DNA of 31,080 nucleotides from a virus. The position numbers were made by a program, and so were the translations under genes. The stretch spans positions 1 through 31,080 of the IMG/VR virus record IMGVR_UViG_3300033153_016016, one strand, 5' to 3'. Positions 17,108-25,311 of the stretch are shown here, one piece after another. The stretch's first letter is position 1, and every line of letters starts with the position of its first letter. Under the pieces are notes generated by a model. That model worked only from the letters and a program-made list of their open reading frames with translations. It ran no database searches and was not told the origin of the DNA.

Positions 17108-18043
17108 ATGGTAGGAGTTATAGGAATGAAATCAACCGCTGATCTCGACTTAGAAGCACTCTGGGAAGAGATGAAGCGGATGACTTTGGAATCGGTCAAA
17201 GATCCGGACTTCACGTTCAAAAAGGTGTTTGTCAGGCCAGTTAGCTCACTGAAGGTTAAGGTGCCAAAGGAGTCTTACCTCTATCCACAAGAGATCGAGG
17301 ATGGGGCCACACCCGACTATCAGAAGCTTATTGGCGACTACATGCACTTCGATCTAGACCTCAAAGAATACGTGATCGCAACTGGTATTACTAGGAACAC
17401 CATCGAGGACTCCGACGAGACCGAGATAAGGTGGCACGCTGCGAGGGCTCTCAGGGCTATGAAGGACAATCAGGAAAGGAAGATCGTCGAGGTCATCGAC
17501 AACACTTGGTTGGACTCATTGGCTGGCACAGATCCAAGGTTCCCGCCAACTTATGGCGCGAACGTTATGGCTGATCCACATACCCACATCACTACAATTG
17601 GTGGAGCAATATCGCTTGCAACCATCGACGCTGCAATCGCTCACATAGACGAGCATGGCCACACCACGAACTGGATTTTGTGCAATCCTATGAGTAGGGA
17701 GAACCTCCTGAACCTCATGGTTGACGTAGCCGGTTATGGTGCTACCAGTACCGCTAACCACGAGAGGGAGTCGTATTTCGACAAGGCCGGCATGGAGCAG
17801 GGAAAACACGCCGTTGGAAGGATCAGGGGACTGAGCATACTAACTAACCCATGGGTAACCAGGGGCTATTATTATCTGTTCGATTCCAAGATCAAGCCCG
17901 TTGCGTGGTATGAGAAGAGGACGATCACTGCAGAACAGGACCCACGTGCCGGATTCGGTATCGTTGGTACATGGTATTCCAACAGGTTTGCCGTGGCCCT
18001 TGTCTACGCGACCGCGATCTATAAGCTCATAGCCACTGGCTAA
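17108..18043 (+). CDS. Major capsid protein, HK97 fold (311 aa)
   Basis: Builds the icosahedral shell. Strong AAGGAGGG ribosome binding site, the right position, and length near 310. The sequence fits the HK97-fold family: N-terminal helix (LDLEALWEEMKRMTLESVK), E-loop region with R-P-V-S-S-L-K-V-K-V-P-K-E, spine helix with D-S-D-E-T-E-I-R-W-H-A-A-R-A-L-R-A-M-K-D-N-Q-E, P-domain N-W-I-L-C-N-P, G-L-S-I-L-T-N-P-W and a final strand region with W-Y-S-N-R-F-A-V-A-L-V. No long N-terminal delta domain is present, in agreement with a separate scaffold. A hairpin terminator follows immediately, allowing high expression. Confidence 0.88.
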   Translation: MVGVIGMKSTADLDLEALWEEMKRMTLESVKDPDFTFKKVFVRPVSSLKVKVPKESYLYPQEIEDGATPDYQKLIGDYMHFDLDLKEYVIATGITRNTIEDSDETEIRWHAARALRAMKDNQERKIVEVIDNTWLDSLAGTDPRFPPTYGANVMADPHTHITTIGGAISLATIDAAIAHIDEHGHTTNWILCNPMSRENLLNLMVDVAGYGATSTANHERESYFDKAGMEQGKHAVGRIRGLSILTNPWVTRGYYYLFDSKIKPVAWYEKRTITAEQDPRAGFGIVGTWYSNRFAVALVYATAIYKLIATG

Positions 18044-18050
18044 ACATATA

Positions 18051-18083
18051 ATGGGCCTTCGGGCCCATATTAATTTCTTTTTT
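18051..18083 (+). terminator. Terminator after the capsid gene
   Basis: ATGGGCC, a TTCG loop, and GGCCCAT (18051-18068) form a perfect 7-bp stem, 7 bases after the capsid stop codon, followed by T-rich sequence including seven T (18077-18083). Both bacterial-style and archaeal T-run termination would fit. Confidence 0.8.
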
Positions 18084-18092
18084 TATATTTTG

Positions 18093-18161
18093 TACTTCAT
18101 TTGCAAATTGATCCTGAGAGATCAATGGGGACAACCCCGGAGAAATGACGAAGTAGGGAGG
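18093..18161 (+). ncRNA. Putative three-way-junction RNA ahead of a structural gene
   Basis: Outer stem TACTTC/GAAGTA (18093-18098 with 18150-18155), continued by ATTT/AAAT (18099-18102 with 18143-18146) with a 3-base bulge. Within it are stem ATTGATC/GATCAAT (18107-18126, 6-base loop CTGAGA) and stem GGGG/CCCC (18127-18138, ACAA loop). The outer stem ends exactly where GGGAGG, the Shine-Dalgarno of the gene starting at 18168, begins. It could be a translational switch, processing signal or ribozyme-like element; I match it to no known family. The hammerhead core CTGATGA is absent. Confidence 0.55.
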
Positions 18162-18167
18162 TATTAG

Positions 18168-18551
18168 ATGATACATGGAGCAGATACTAGTGGATATCCG
18201 AGAGCCGTCGCAGTGGAAGAGTCGACGCCCGGTTCTGGAATTTGGCTTTTAAAGGTTAATGTTGCTGAGGATGGAACTTTACCGACAGCGGCATTCAACG
18301 ACACAGATACGATCGGCGCAACAGAGACGCAACTCAACGGTGGCACGGCACAAGCTGTAGAGCGTGGTGTGACGGTGCAAGCGGATAACACGAACACCGA
18401 ATCGGTATTTGTGGGCGTCTCTGGCGTTACGTTGGGAATTGGAATTGAACTCACGTCGGGCGAAAGTTTTCCAATTGAAATAGATGACATTTCTAAAGTT
18501 TATGCTATTTGTGCTAGTGGCGGTCAGTCGCTGCGGTGGTTCGGGAGCTGA
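18168..18551 (+). CDS. Phage structural protein, head fibre/decoration-like (127 aa)
   Basis: GGGAGG precedes the ATG. The pattern (I-G-A-T-E-T-Q-L-N-G-G-T-A-Q, A-V-E-R-G-V-T-V-Q-A-D-N-T-N-T-E-S-V-F-V-G-V-S-G-V-T, G-I-E-L-T-S-G-E-S-F-P-I-E-I-D-D-I-S-K-V-Y-A-I, G-G-Q-S-L-R-W-F-G-S) is widespread among phage structural proteins, with G-V-x-V-x-A-x-N-x-N-T and G-E-S-x-x-I-E-I-D-D as the conserved parts. Such proteins are beta-rich and found in virions; I recall them as baseplate or capsid-associated. The gene heads the fibre cassette and sits directly after the putative RNA switch. Confidence 0.7.
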   Translation: MIHGADTSGYPRAVAVEESTPGSGIWLLKVNVAEDGTLPTAAFNDTDTIGATETQLNGGTAQAVERGVTVQADNTNTESVFVGVSGVTLGIGIELTSGESFPIEIDDISKVYAICASGGQSLRWFGS

Positions 18552-18556
18552 TGTAA

Positions 18557-21214
18557 ATGCCAGCGCCTGTAAGTCATAGACGAAAGCACGATGTGGGTGA
18601 TGCCAACGATCATGAAGGTGATATCTATGGTGCGTTGGTAGGGGCAGTTAATGCTCTGACAGCTGCCAATGTGGCTGTTGATACCCAGACTATGGTTGAC
18701 GCGATAGCTGCGGCTATAGTTGGGATGCAATGGCAACCCCCAATTATCAGATTCGAGGCGATGGTAACCAATGAACCAGGTGCTCCGAGCGATGGCGATA
18801 GATATATCTCCACCGAAACTGGGACAATGCCCTCTACTACTCAGGCCGTTGTGACAGACGACGTTTGCGAGTGGGATTCTGGAACCTCGCTTTGGATAGT
18901 TACAACCCCAGAGGACGGTTGGGCGGTCATAGAACAAGGAGTCGATCCAAATATCGCTTGGTGGTATTCGGGAGCTGCATGGAGAAAGCTTGGCACCATA
19001 GTTGACCATGCCAATCTACTCAATCTGAACTGGAGCGTCGCCGCTCACGTTATGGATACTGATTTGGCGATGGGAACTCACCAAATCACTGGTGTGGTTG
19101 ACCCCACGCTTGCCCAGGACGCAGCAACAAAAAAATATGTTGATGATCAGGACCTCTTAAACGTCTTATTAGCAGGTAGGGCAGGGGGCCAAGCCATTAA
19201 TGGCGGTACTGGTGTTGGTGAAGATTTAACGCTTGAGTCTACGAGCAATGGGACAAAAGGACAAGTTAAAGTATTAGACGAAATGGATATGAACTCCAAA
19301 AAAATTGTAAGCGTCCTTGACCCAGCAGCGAATCAAGATGCGGCAACGAAGAAATATGTTGACGACCAGGTTGGTGGAAAAGATGAGTTTACTGAATTGG
19401 ATGATACACCGGCCAACTACACAAATGACGCAGGTAAGGCCGTTCGTGTTATTCCTAAAGAAGATGCGTTGGTGTTTTTCCATGACAGTTGGCAACTTCC
19501 TATTATTGATTTCGTGGTTACATTACCAGCACCTGGTGCAGTTGTAGCAGGAGCACGATACATAGTAACTTCTACTTATGATACTTTCACAACGAATGAT
19601 ATTTGTGAAATAGCCGATGTTGGCGGAACTCCTTATTGGACAAACCACGCACCCACTGATGGAATGTTCATTTATGATAAAACCACTGATTTGACTTATA
19701 AGTTTGATGGCGCAAATTGGATAGAATATACACTGAATCCAATAGCACATAAAGATACACATGACCCAGAAGATGGGTCTGACCCGTTGGATGCAGCTGC
19801 TCCTGGTTCAATAGATGAAAATGCTAATGCAGAGGGTACGGCGCATAGTTTTGCAAGAAGCGATCATAACCACCAACATACAGCAGCATTACATGAAAAT
19901 GGTGGCGGGGCCGAGATAGAAGTTTCCAGCATGGGGACGTCCGAATCAAATACTGCTAAGGTTCTGAAACCAGATGGCGCTGGTGGTATTGGCTGGCAGG
20001 ACGACGCGACAGGAACCGACGAAAAAGTCAAGTCTGATGCAACCGACCCAGCCGCTGGATTTCTTGATGCAAAAGTTGATGGAACCACAATTGAAGTAAA
20101 TGCAACATCACATGAAATGAATGTGAAGAGTGGTGTATTTGAACCAGTATTTTCAAAGAATACCGGTTTCAATAAGGACTTCGGACAAGCCGCCGGAACA
20201 GTTCTTGAGGGAGACACATTAACTCAACCGAACCAGCTTGACATATATGAGGTGTCGGGAAGTAGGGGCAATTCGGGATATACGGGCGGCCATTATGACC
20301 CGTTTGATACTATTCAGCACGCCATTGATGGAATGGGGGCCGCAAGTATTATAAATATCCTGGTCGATGAAACTGTCGTCGATGAGACATTTACAGTTCC
20401 CGCAGGAAAAACAGTCATGTTGGATAGCACAAGTCCAGGCATAGGACCAACTTCTATTTATCCTAATAAATATATTGGTATCATATCGGATGGGTCAGCG
20501 TTGGCCGTAAAGGGCCTTTATTTTAGCCAGATTAGAGAAGCCTTCGGAATGGCGAGTGGGATTTTAGTCATTGAGAATTGTATAGTTGAATCAATCAATG
20601 ATGTTAGTGGAGGTGGAGACCCCACAAAGCTTCATATATATTGTGGCGGTTCATGGATAACAACCGCGGCCCTTGGTCAAATAAATAATGCGGCATCTCA
20701 AAGAGGGTATGTTTTTAACACGGATACTGATAGTACTGTCATCTTTGGTCAGCTCGATGCGAATGGACATAAAACAATTAACTTGCTGGACCCGACTGCG
20801 GCACAGGACGGGGCAACGAAAAATTATACTGATAATGGGCCACAGAAAATAATACAGGGCGCTGTTGACACAGAATTCACTACGACAAGCGATGTATTTA
20901 CACAAGCAAAAAGAATCACGCTTGCTACTGGGCCGAAAATGTACTTGGTTAAAATGAGCTGTGAGATATACCAGTCCACACTTAACGTGGGTGTTGTTGT
21001 TCAGGGCGAGATTGACGACACAACTCATGTATTTCAGCAATGGCAACACGTTGCTAAAAGTGGTTATACAGACGAGCCGGCCATGGTTTATGGAGAGATT
21101 ATTCTGAACCTATCCGGAGCAGATCATGATTTCGATTTTGATATTAAGAGGGTTGGCATTGGAACTGCAAAGGCAAAGAACTTCCGAGTAGTCCTAATGG
21201 AGGTGATTGAATGA
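18557..21214 (+). CDS. Large fibre protein with KKYVD repeats (885 aa)
   Basis: A modular fibre, the longest protein here. N-terminus R-R-K-H-D-V-G-D-A-N-D-H-E-G-D resembles the fibre at 21720. Two DUF2793-like domains (about 62-148 and 312-395; G-D-R-Y-I, I-C-E, D-G-M) are present. Three copies of the phage fibre repeat G-x-x-I-x-x-V-x-D-P-x-x-x-Q-D-A-A-T-K-x-Y-V-D occur near 173-201, 243-270 and 735-760. An S-F-A-R-S-D-H-N-H-Q-H segment (about 434) and a beta-helix-like part (about 574-640) follow. The C-terminal ~115 residues look like a beta-sandwich receptor-binding head. Trimeric assembly and host attachment are the expected role. Weak ribosome binding site. Confidence 0.82.
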   Translation: MPAPVSHRRKHDVGDANDHEGDIYGALVGAVNALTAANVAVDTQTMVDAIAAAIVGMQWQPPIIRFEAMVTNEPGAPSDGDRYISTETGTMPSTTQAVVTDDVCEWDSGTSLWIVTTPEDGWAVIEQGVDPNIAWWYSGAAWRKLGTIVDHANLLNLNWSVAAHVMDTDLAMGTHQITGVVDPTLAQDAATKKYVDDQDLLNVLLAGRAGGQAINGGTGVGEDLTLESTSNGTKGQVKVLDEMDMNSKKIVSVLDPAANQDAATKKYVDDQVGGKDEFTELDDTPANYTNDAGKAVRVIPKEDALVFFHDSWQLPIIDFVVTLPAPGAVVAGARYIVTSTYDTFTTNDICEIADVGGTPYWTNHAPTDGMFIYDKTTDLTYKFDGANWIEYTLNPIAHKDTHDPEDGSDPLDAAAPGSIDENANAEGTAHSFARSDHNHQHTAALHENGGGAEIEVSSMGTSESNTAKVLKPDGAGGIGWQDDATGTDEKVKSDATDPAAGFLDAKVDGTTIEVNATSHEMNVKSGVFEPVFSKNTGFNKDFGQAAGTVLEGDTLTQPNQLDIYEVSGSRGNSGYTGGHYDPFDTIQHAIDGMGAASIINILVDETVVDETFTVPAGKTVMLDSTSPGIGPTSIYPNKYIGIISDGSALAVKGLYFSQIREAFGMASGILVIENCIVESINDVSGGGDPTKLHIYCGGSWITTAALGQINNAASQRGYVFNTDTDSTVIFGQLDANGHKTINLLDPTAAQDGATKNYTDNGPQKIIQGAVDTEFTTTSDVFTQAKRITLATGPKMYLVKMSCEIYQSTLNVGVVVQGEIDDTTHVFQQWQHVAKSGYTDEPAMVYGEIILNLSGADHDFDFDIKRVGIGTAKAKNFRVVLMEVIE

Positions 21215-21699
21215 GCGAAACATACCCATATAATAAGGCAAGTGTGAATAATGATAAGCTAGAGCTGGAGATACTTGCAGAGGCCGGAATTACAAAAACG
21301 TTAGAAAGGGTTAGTTGGGCAGTCACCAATAATTTGAATATTACATTCGACGCCGCTCTTTCAGGTGGAGAGGAAACGTTATTGGATACGATAGCCGCGA
21401 ACCATGACGGCAATCCGGCAACTATATACCCTAAATTCTGTATGTGTTGCAGCACAGGACAAAAAATTACTGCACTTACAGAACCGACAGATTGTCCTTG
21501 CTGTGGTAAGACAGGATGCTTAGTTGATTGTCCGTGTACAAGTGGGCTCGCACTTCGTGGCTTCACTTACAGGCAGGACACTGAACCAACTTTAGAGAGG
21601 GACGATGACTGGTGTCTTTGGTACGATACGAATGATGACGTTATATGGATGATATTCAGGGTCGGAAGCGGTGACCAAAGGAAAGTAGAAATGACATAG
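21211..21699 (+). CDS. Cys-rich fibre-associated protein (162 aa)
   Basis: A perfect GGAGGTGA precedes the ATG, which overlaps the fibre stop as ATGA. Residues 75-108 hold a dense Cys set: F-C-M-C-C, D-C-P-C-C-G, G-C-L-V-D-C-P-C. The flanks are beta-rich; the N-terminus (MSETYPYNKASVNNDKLELE) resembles fibre accessory proteins, and the C-terminus has W-C-L-W-Y-D-T-N-D-D-V-I-W-M-I. The Cys cluster could hold zinc or form disulfides outside the cell. Unknown family; structural or attachment role inferred from neighbours. Confidence 0.6.
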   Translation: MSETYPYNKASVNNDKLELEILAEAGITKTLERVSWAVTNNLNITFDAALSGGEETLLDTIAANHDGNPATIYPKFCMCCSTGQKITALTEPTDCPCCGKTGCLVDCPCTSGLALRGFTYRQDTEPTLERDDDWCLWYDTNDDVIWMIFRVGSGDQRKVEMT

Positions 21700-21719
21700 A
21701 ATAGGAGGAGATGATTATA

Positions 21720-23213
21720 ATGGCAGGACATATGAAGAAACACGATATAGACAACGCTGACGACCATGGCGGAGCAACTTCGGCAACCGAAAACGGCATC
21801 GTTGCATTTGATGCAAATGGTTTGCCTAAGGAGCCGTCAACGGATATTGCAGTTGGACAAAAATTGACTGGGATAACTACTCCCACAGCTGATGGAGATG
21901 CCGCGACAAAGGGATACGTGGATGCATTGGCAGAGGGGCTTGCACCTAAGGATTCAGTTAGAGTCGCGAGTTTGGTAGATATTACACTGAGCGGTGAACA
22001 AACTATTGATACTGTGGATATTGTGGTTGGTGACAGGGTTCTTGTCATGACACAGGATACCGCCGTAGAGGATGGCATATATGTCGCTTCTGCAACTGCT
22101 TGGGCTAGAGCCGATGACATGGCTGCGGGTAGTTCGGCAGCTGGTGCATATACATTCATTGAAGAGGGTACATATGCCGATGAAGGATGGGTATGTAGTA
22201 ATGATAAGGGCAGTGATGTAGTTGCAACTGATGCACTTACATTCACGCAGTTCAGTGGAATGGGCCACGTAACGGCAGGAACTGGCTTGACAAAGGACGG
22301 CGACACGATAAATGCAATCGGTGGCGATGGAATTACGGCCAATGCTGATGACTTGGCAGTTGACCTCCATGACACGAACCCGGGCTTGGAGATAGACACC
22401 ACACAGTTGAGGGTGAAGGCCGACGGGGCTCATGGAATCGTTAGGGGCGCATCTGGTATGGAGGCCGAACTAAAGGCCAATTTTGGTCTGAGTGTTGACG
22501 CTGATGGATTAGCTGTTGATTTGGTTGCGGCTGGAGCCGGCACCGGTGGTCTGGAACTATCTGGTGGGGACATACAAGTAAAGACCGACGGCGACCATGG
22601 CGTCATACTCACGAGCACTGGGGTAGAAGTCGAAGTTGAAGCCAGCAAGGGTTTGGCCGTTGGTGCGAGTGGCTTGGCGATAGACCCCGATTCGGAGACT
22701 GGTGTGACTGTTGCCCCAATAGCACTCTGTGCTAATGGCGCTGGTATGACTGTGGATAACGTTACAATCGACCACGACACTGGGACACTCAGGGTTAAGG
22801 ATGCGGGCGTTGATAAGGACAGTCTTAATACCGACGTCGCTGGTGCTGGCTTAACTGGTGGTGCAGGAAGCGCACTTTCTGTGGACCTGACAGACACAAA
22901 CAAGTTCTTGGCAACAAGTGCTGGTGCCGGAAGTTCAGGATGTGGTATCATTCTCGATGCTGGCGGTCACGTCGACGCAACAATGATAAATGATGCCGAC
23001 GTAAGCCACGACGACATAGCCGACCAGAGGTATACCGGGGCATATGCGATCCATCTGAGGGCTGATATTACCTCTGACCACGCTGTCCCAGAGCAGGATG
23101 AATTCGGTGCTTGGGCGGTCGGGGATGCCGGATTTGGTATCGGCTCAGATAGCTCTGTCTGGCTTGTTAGAAAGACTGCATCTGATGCCATCAAATTGGT
23201 ACAACTATCGTAA
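21720..23213 (+). CDS. Fibre protein 2 (497 aa)
   Basis: ATG 21720 (MAGHMKKHDIDNADDHGG) sits 5 bases after a GGAGATGA site, better than the ATG at 21711. Domains: an N-terminal K-H-D-x-x-x-A-D-D-H-G motif as in fibre 1; A-T-K-G-Y-V-D near 60; a common fibre domain (about 75-180) with V-R-V-A-S, G-E-Q-T-I-D, G-D-R-V-L-V-M-T-Q, and G-I-Y-V-A; then a long Gly/Asp-rich repetitive beta stretch (G-L-x-V-D, A-D-G-L-A-V-D), ending with a compact head domain. Function: host attachment or capsid/tail decoration. A hairpin plus T-run terminator follows. Confidence 0.78.
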   Translation: MAGHMKKHDIDNADDHGGATSATENGIVAFDANGLPKEPSTDIAVGQKLTGITTPTADGDAATKGYVDALAEGLAPKDSVRVASLVDITLSGEQTIDTVDIVVGDRVLVMTQDTAVEDGIYVASATAWARADDMAAGSSAAGAYTFIEEGTYADEGWVCSNDKGSDVVATDALTFTQFSGMGHVTAGTGLTKDGDTINAIGGDGITANADDLAVDLHDTNPGLEIDTTQLRVKADGAHGIVRGASGMEAELKANFGLSVDADGLAVDLVAAGAGTGGLELSGGDIQVKTDGDHGVILTSTGVEVEVEASKGLAVGASGLAIDPDSETGVTVAPIALCANGAGMTVDNVTIDHDTGTLRVKDAGVDKDSLNTDVAGAGLTGGAGSALSVDLTDTNKFLATSAGAGSSGCGIILDAGGHVDATMINDADVSHDDIADQRYTGAYAIHLRADITSDHAVPEQDEFGAWAVGDAGFGIGSDSSVWLVRKTASDAIKLVQLS

Positions 23214-23214
23214 T

Positions 23215-23237
23215 GAGGGGATGACCCCCTCTTTTTT
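23215..23237 (+). terminator. Terminator after fibre 2
   Basis: GAGGGG (23215-23220) pairs with CCCCTC (23226-23231) across a 5-base loop, followed by six T (23232-23237). It lies directly after the stop codon of fibre 2. Confidence 0.7.
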
Positions 23238-23259
23238 CTCTTAAATGGAAGGTGAAAAA

Positions 23260-23937
23260 ATGGTTCATGAAGAATATCATGCGGGCGAGCACGTAAATGG
23301 AGAGGACGACATACAAGATGCCACGGATTCACAGAAAGGTCTCGCAACATCCACACAGATAACTAAGTTGGATGGAATGGCCGAAGGGGCAACGGATTAC
23401 GATAACGCCGATGCGGTTGTCGCGATGGGTGTGAAGGGCGACGAGAATACTCTTAATCACGACAAGTATTTGGACGCCGCCGCTGTGAGTGCGGTCGAGG
23501 CAAATGGTTTAGACCTGGAATCTGGAAAGAACATGAAGGTTGTGTCCGCTCTAACGTCCGATAATACGTGGTCGGGAATGACGGCGGTGCTTACTGCTGG
23601 GGAGAATTTAGCAATCAATGAGTTAGGGTATATTAAGAGCGACGGGAAGGTTTGGAAGGCCAAGGCCGATGCCGCTGCAACGATGCCCTGTGTGGTCATT
23701 GCTACTGGGACCATCAATGCTGATAATGCGGGCGTGTTTTTGATGTTGGGGTTCATGAGAGATGATGATTGGGACTGGACACCGGGAGGGTCTATCTATG
23801 TTAGTGAGGCCACTGGAGGCGCTTTAACTCAGAGCGCACCCGATGGCGCTGGGGAGCAAGTTCAAATATTAGGTGTAGCACTTACTGCGGATATCATTAT
23901 GTTTAAGCCTGATTTAACCCTAGTGGAGATATCATAA
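23260..23937 (+). CDS. Fibre-type protein 3 (225 aa)
   Basis: The ATG at 23260 follows GGTGA by 5 bases, so it is preferred to 23245. N-terminus M-V-H-E-E-Y-H-A-G-E-H-V-N-G-E-D-D-I-Q-D-A-T with S-Q-K-G-L-A-T-S-T-Q-I-T-K-L-D-G-M is a frequent phage-fibre opening. The C-terminal ~110 residues (S-G-M-T-A-V-L-T-A-G-E-N, N-A-G-V-F-L-M-L-G-F-M-R, G-G-S-I-Y-V-S-E-A-T-G-G-A-L-T-Q, E-Q-V-Q-I-L-G-V-A-L-T-A-D-I-I) match a phage structural domain seen at fibre C-termini. Likely a short fibre or spike. Coupled to the next gene by TAATG. Confidence 0.7.
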   Translation: MVHEEYHAGEHVNGEDDIQDATDSQKGLATSTQITKLDGMAEGATDYDNADAVVAMGVKGDENTLNHDKYLDAAAVSAVEANGLDLESGKNMKVVSALTSDNTWSGMTAVLTAGENLAINELGYIKSDGKVWKAKADAAATMPCVVIATGTINADNAGVFLMLGFMRDDDWDWTPGGSIYVSEATGGALTQSAPDGAGEQVQILGVALTADIIMFKPDLTLVEIS

Positions 23938-24251
23938 TGACAGAAAAGGTCTGGAGATATAAGTATAAGGATACTATCAAGAAAACAATAGATACAGATA
24001 GCGCTGTCCTATTGGTGTCACACACCGAAGAGACCTTTATGACTGCCGAACACCATCCTGGGTGGAATGCCCCGATAGTGTATGATAAAGATGGCATCAC
24101 CTGTTATATCTATACCGATATTCCAAAAGCTCTAGTGGAAGGGGATAAGACAGGAGAGGAAGAGCTGATAGAAGACGTGGAATCATTCATAGAGTGGTGT
24201 GATAAAGATATGCTTGAATTAGTCGGAGAAAATGTAATATTAGGGGATTAA
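23937..24251 (+). CDS. Unknown protein in the fibre cassette (104 aa)
   Basis: TAATG coupling and GGAG 8 bases upstream. It opens MTEKVWRYKYKDTIKKTIDT, then has A-V-L-L-V-S-H-T-E-E-T-F and Y-D-K-D-G-I-T-C-Y-I-Y-T-D, a beta-rich middle, and an acidic helix (EEELIEDVESFIEWCDKDML). No Cys pattern, signal or membrane segment. No family recognised; it may be a fibre chaperone or a cytoplasmic accessory, given its position between two fibre/lectin genes. Confidence 0.5.
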   Translation: MTEKVWRYKYKDTIKKTIDTDSAVLLVSHTEETFMTAEHHPGWNAPIVYDKDGITCYIYTDIPKALVEGDKTGEEELIEDVESFIEWCDKDMLELVGENVILGD

Positions 24252-24253
24252 CA

Positions 24254-24940
24254 ATGACTATTATATTTAATAATAATTTCGACGATGAAGATGAAGGTAC
24301 TGCGCCCGATGATTGGACTGATAGTGCGATTAAGCCGTGCGCGAATCTTGAGATTGATGATACACAATCACATAGTGCGCCCCATAGTATGTGGATAAGA
24401 GCGCCTGCCGGAAATCAGGCCAGGGCATATCATGATGGTACAGTGATTGATGAGGAACCAATAACGCTCTGGGTATATTTTCCTACCCTAAGTGTTGGAG
24501 GAGACCACAAAACGATTATCTATTCTTTGGGCCAAGTTGGAGACCCAGCAGATGCCGATACGATGGCTTATATAATGATATATACTGGTGATGGTTCGGG
24601 TGATATACGATATTACGACAATGGATATAAGGACACTGGAGTAAATGCACACGTTGGGTGGAATAAATTTACTATAGTACATAATTTATCAGCCAATACG
24701 TTTGATTTATATTATGAAGGTGTAAAAATCATAACTGGTGGGTTCTATTTTCTTCTTCACACCGCCACTACTATAAAATCCGTCGCTTGCCAAACAGGAG
24801 GTCCTGCCTTTGACCCAACAGAAATGTGGGTAGACGACGTGATAATAGGGGTTTGGACAGGCAAATTAAGTGGAATTGAAAATCCGGCGAAAGTGTCCGG
24901 AATAGACGTAGGTAATATAGCAACAATATCGGGGATATAA
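24254..24940 (+). CDS. Lectin-like (concanavalin A/LamG-type) protein (228 aa)
   Basis: GGGGATTAACA precedes the ATG, 3 bases after the previous stop. The first ~200 residues fit a jelly-roll lectin: N-N-N-F-D-D-E-D-E-G-T-A-P-D-D-W-T, S-M-W-I-R-A-P-A-G, W-V-Y-F-P-T-L, W-N-K-F-T-I-V-H-N-L-S-A-N-T-F-D-L-Y-Y-E-G-V-K, M-W-V-D-D-V-I-I-G-V-W. The order of N-F-E-D-G at the start and W-x-D-D-V near the end is typical of ConA-like/LamG domains. The C-terminal 20 residues carry two repeats (S-G-I-E-N-P-A-K-V-S-G-I) known from fibre tips. Role: binding host glycans. Confidence 0.68.
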   Translation: MTIIFNNNFDDEDEGTAPDDWTDSAIKPCANLEIDDTQSHSAPHSMWIRAPAGNQARAYHDGTVIDEEPITLWVYFPTLSVGGDHKTIIYSLGQVGDPADADTMAYIMIYTGDGSGDIRYYDNGYKDTGVNAHVGWNKFTIVHNLSANTFDLYYEGVKIITGGFYFLLHTATTIKSVACQTGGPAFDPTEMWVDDVIIGVWTGKLSGIENPAKVSGIDVGNIATISGI

Positions 24941-24952
24941 GGAGATGGTCTG

Positions 24953-25300
24953 TTGAATGGCGAAGAGAAACAATTCTTTACGAAGCTCTTTTCTGGGCAC
25001 GCCCAGCTACTCGGCAAACTAGAGGAAGGGCAACGCGATATACGCGAGGACATTGGCGAAGTCAAAGTAGAGCAAAGGGAGCTCAGGCGCCGCCTCAACG
25101 AAAAATGTGCCGACAAACACGAAGTGGACGAGGCCATCGGTGTCGCAGTAACTGGGCACTATGACAAATACCACGATCCAGATAAGGTCACGGGGAAGTT
25201 CATCAATGAGAACAAGCATAACTTTTTAAAGGTTGCCCTCATTGTACTAATCATAGTGGATGCTATCCTGGGAACAGCATATGCATCTACAATAATGTAA
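24953..25300 (+). CDS. Coiled-coil protein with C-terminal membrane helix, TTG start (115 aa)
   Basis: Starts at TTG 24953 with GGAGATGG at proper spacing; a nearby ATG is out of frame. Residues 18-50 form a charged coiled-coil (LLGKLEEGQRDIREDIGEVK, then VEQRELRRRL). Residues 90-113 (FLKVALIVLIIVDAILGTAY) form one membrane helix, ending in ASTIM. This layout resembles XhlA-type or other phage coiled-coil/TM proteins that act with holins, but also tail-sheath or anchoring proteins. With the following three-helix membrane protein it looks like a two-gene membrane module. Confidence 0.6.
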   Translation: MNGEEKQFFTKLFSGHAQLLGKLEEGQRDIREDIGEVKVEQRELRRRLNEKCADKHEVDEAIGVAVTGHYDKYHDPDKVTGKFINENKHNFLKVALIVLIIVDAILGTAYASTIM

Positions 25301-25311
25301 GGAGGTATACT

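Noticed and set aside
18093-18161. Hammerhead or purine-riboswitch identity of the three-way RNA
   Set aside because: The hammerhead core CTGATGA is missing and the loops do not show the pairing needed for a purine riboswitch; only a generic structured RNA can be claimed.
21656-22402. Long open frame on the minus strand inside fibre 2
   Set aside because: It mirrors the Gly/Asp/Thr repeat of the fibre and has no start signal or known domain.
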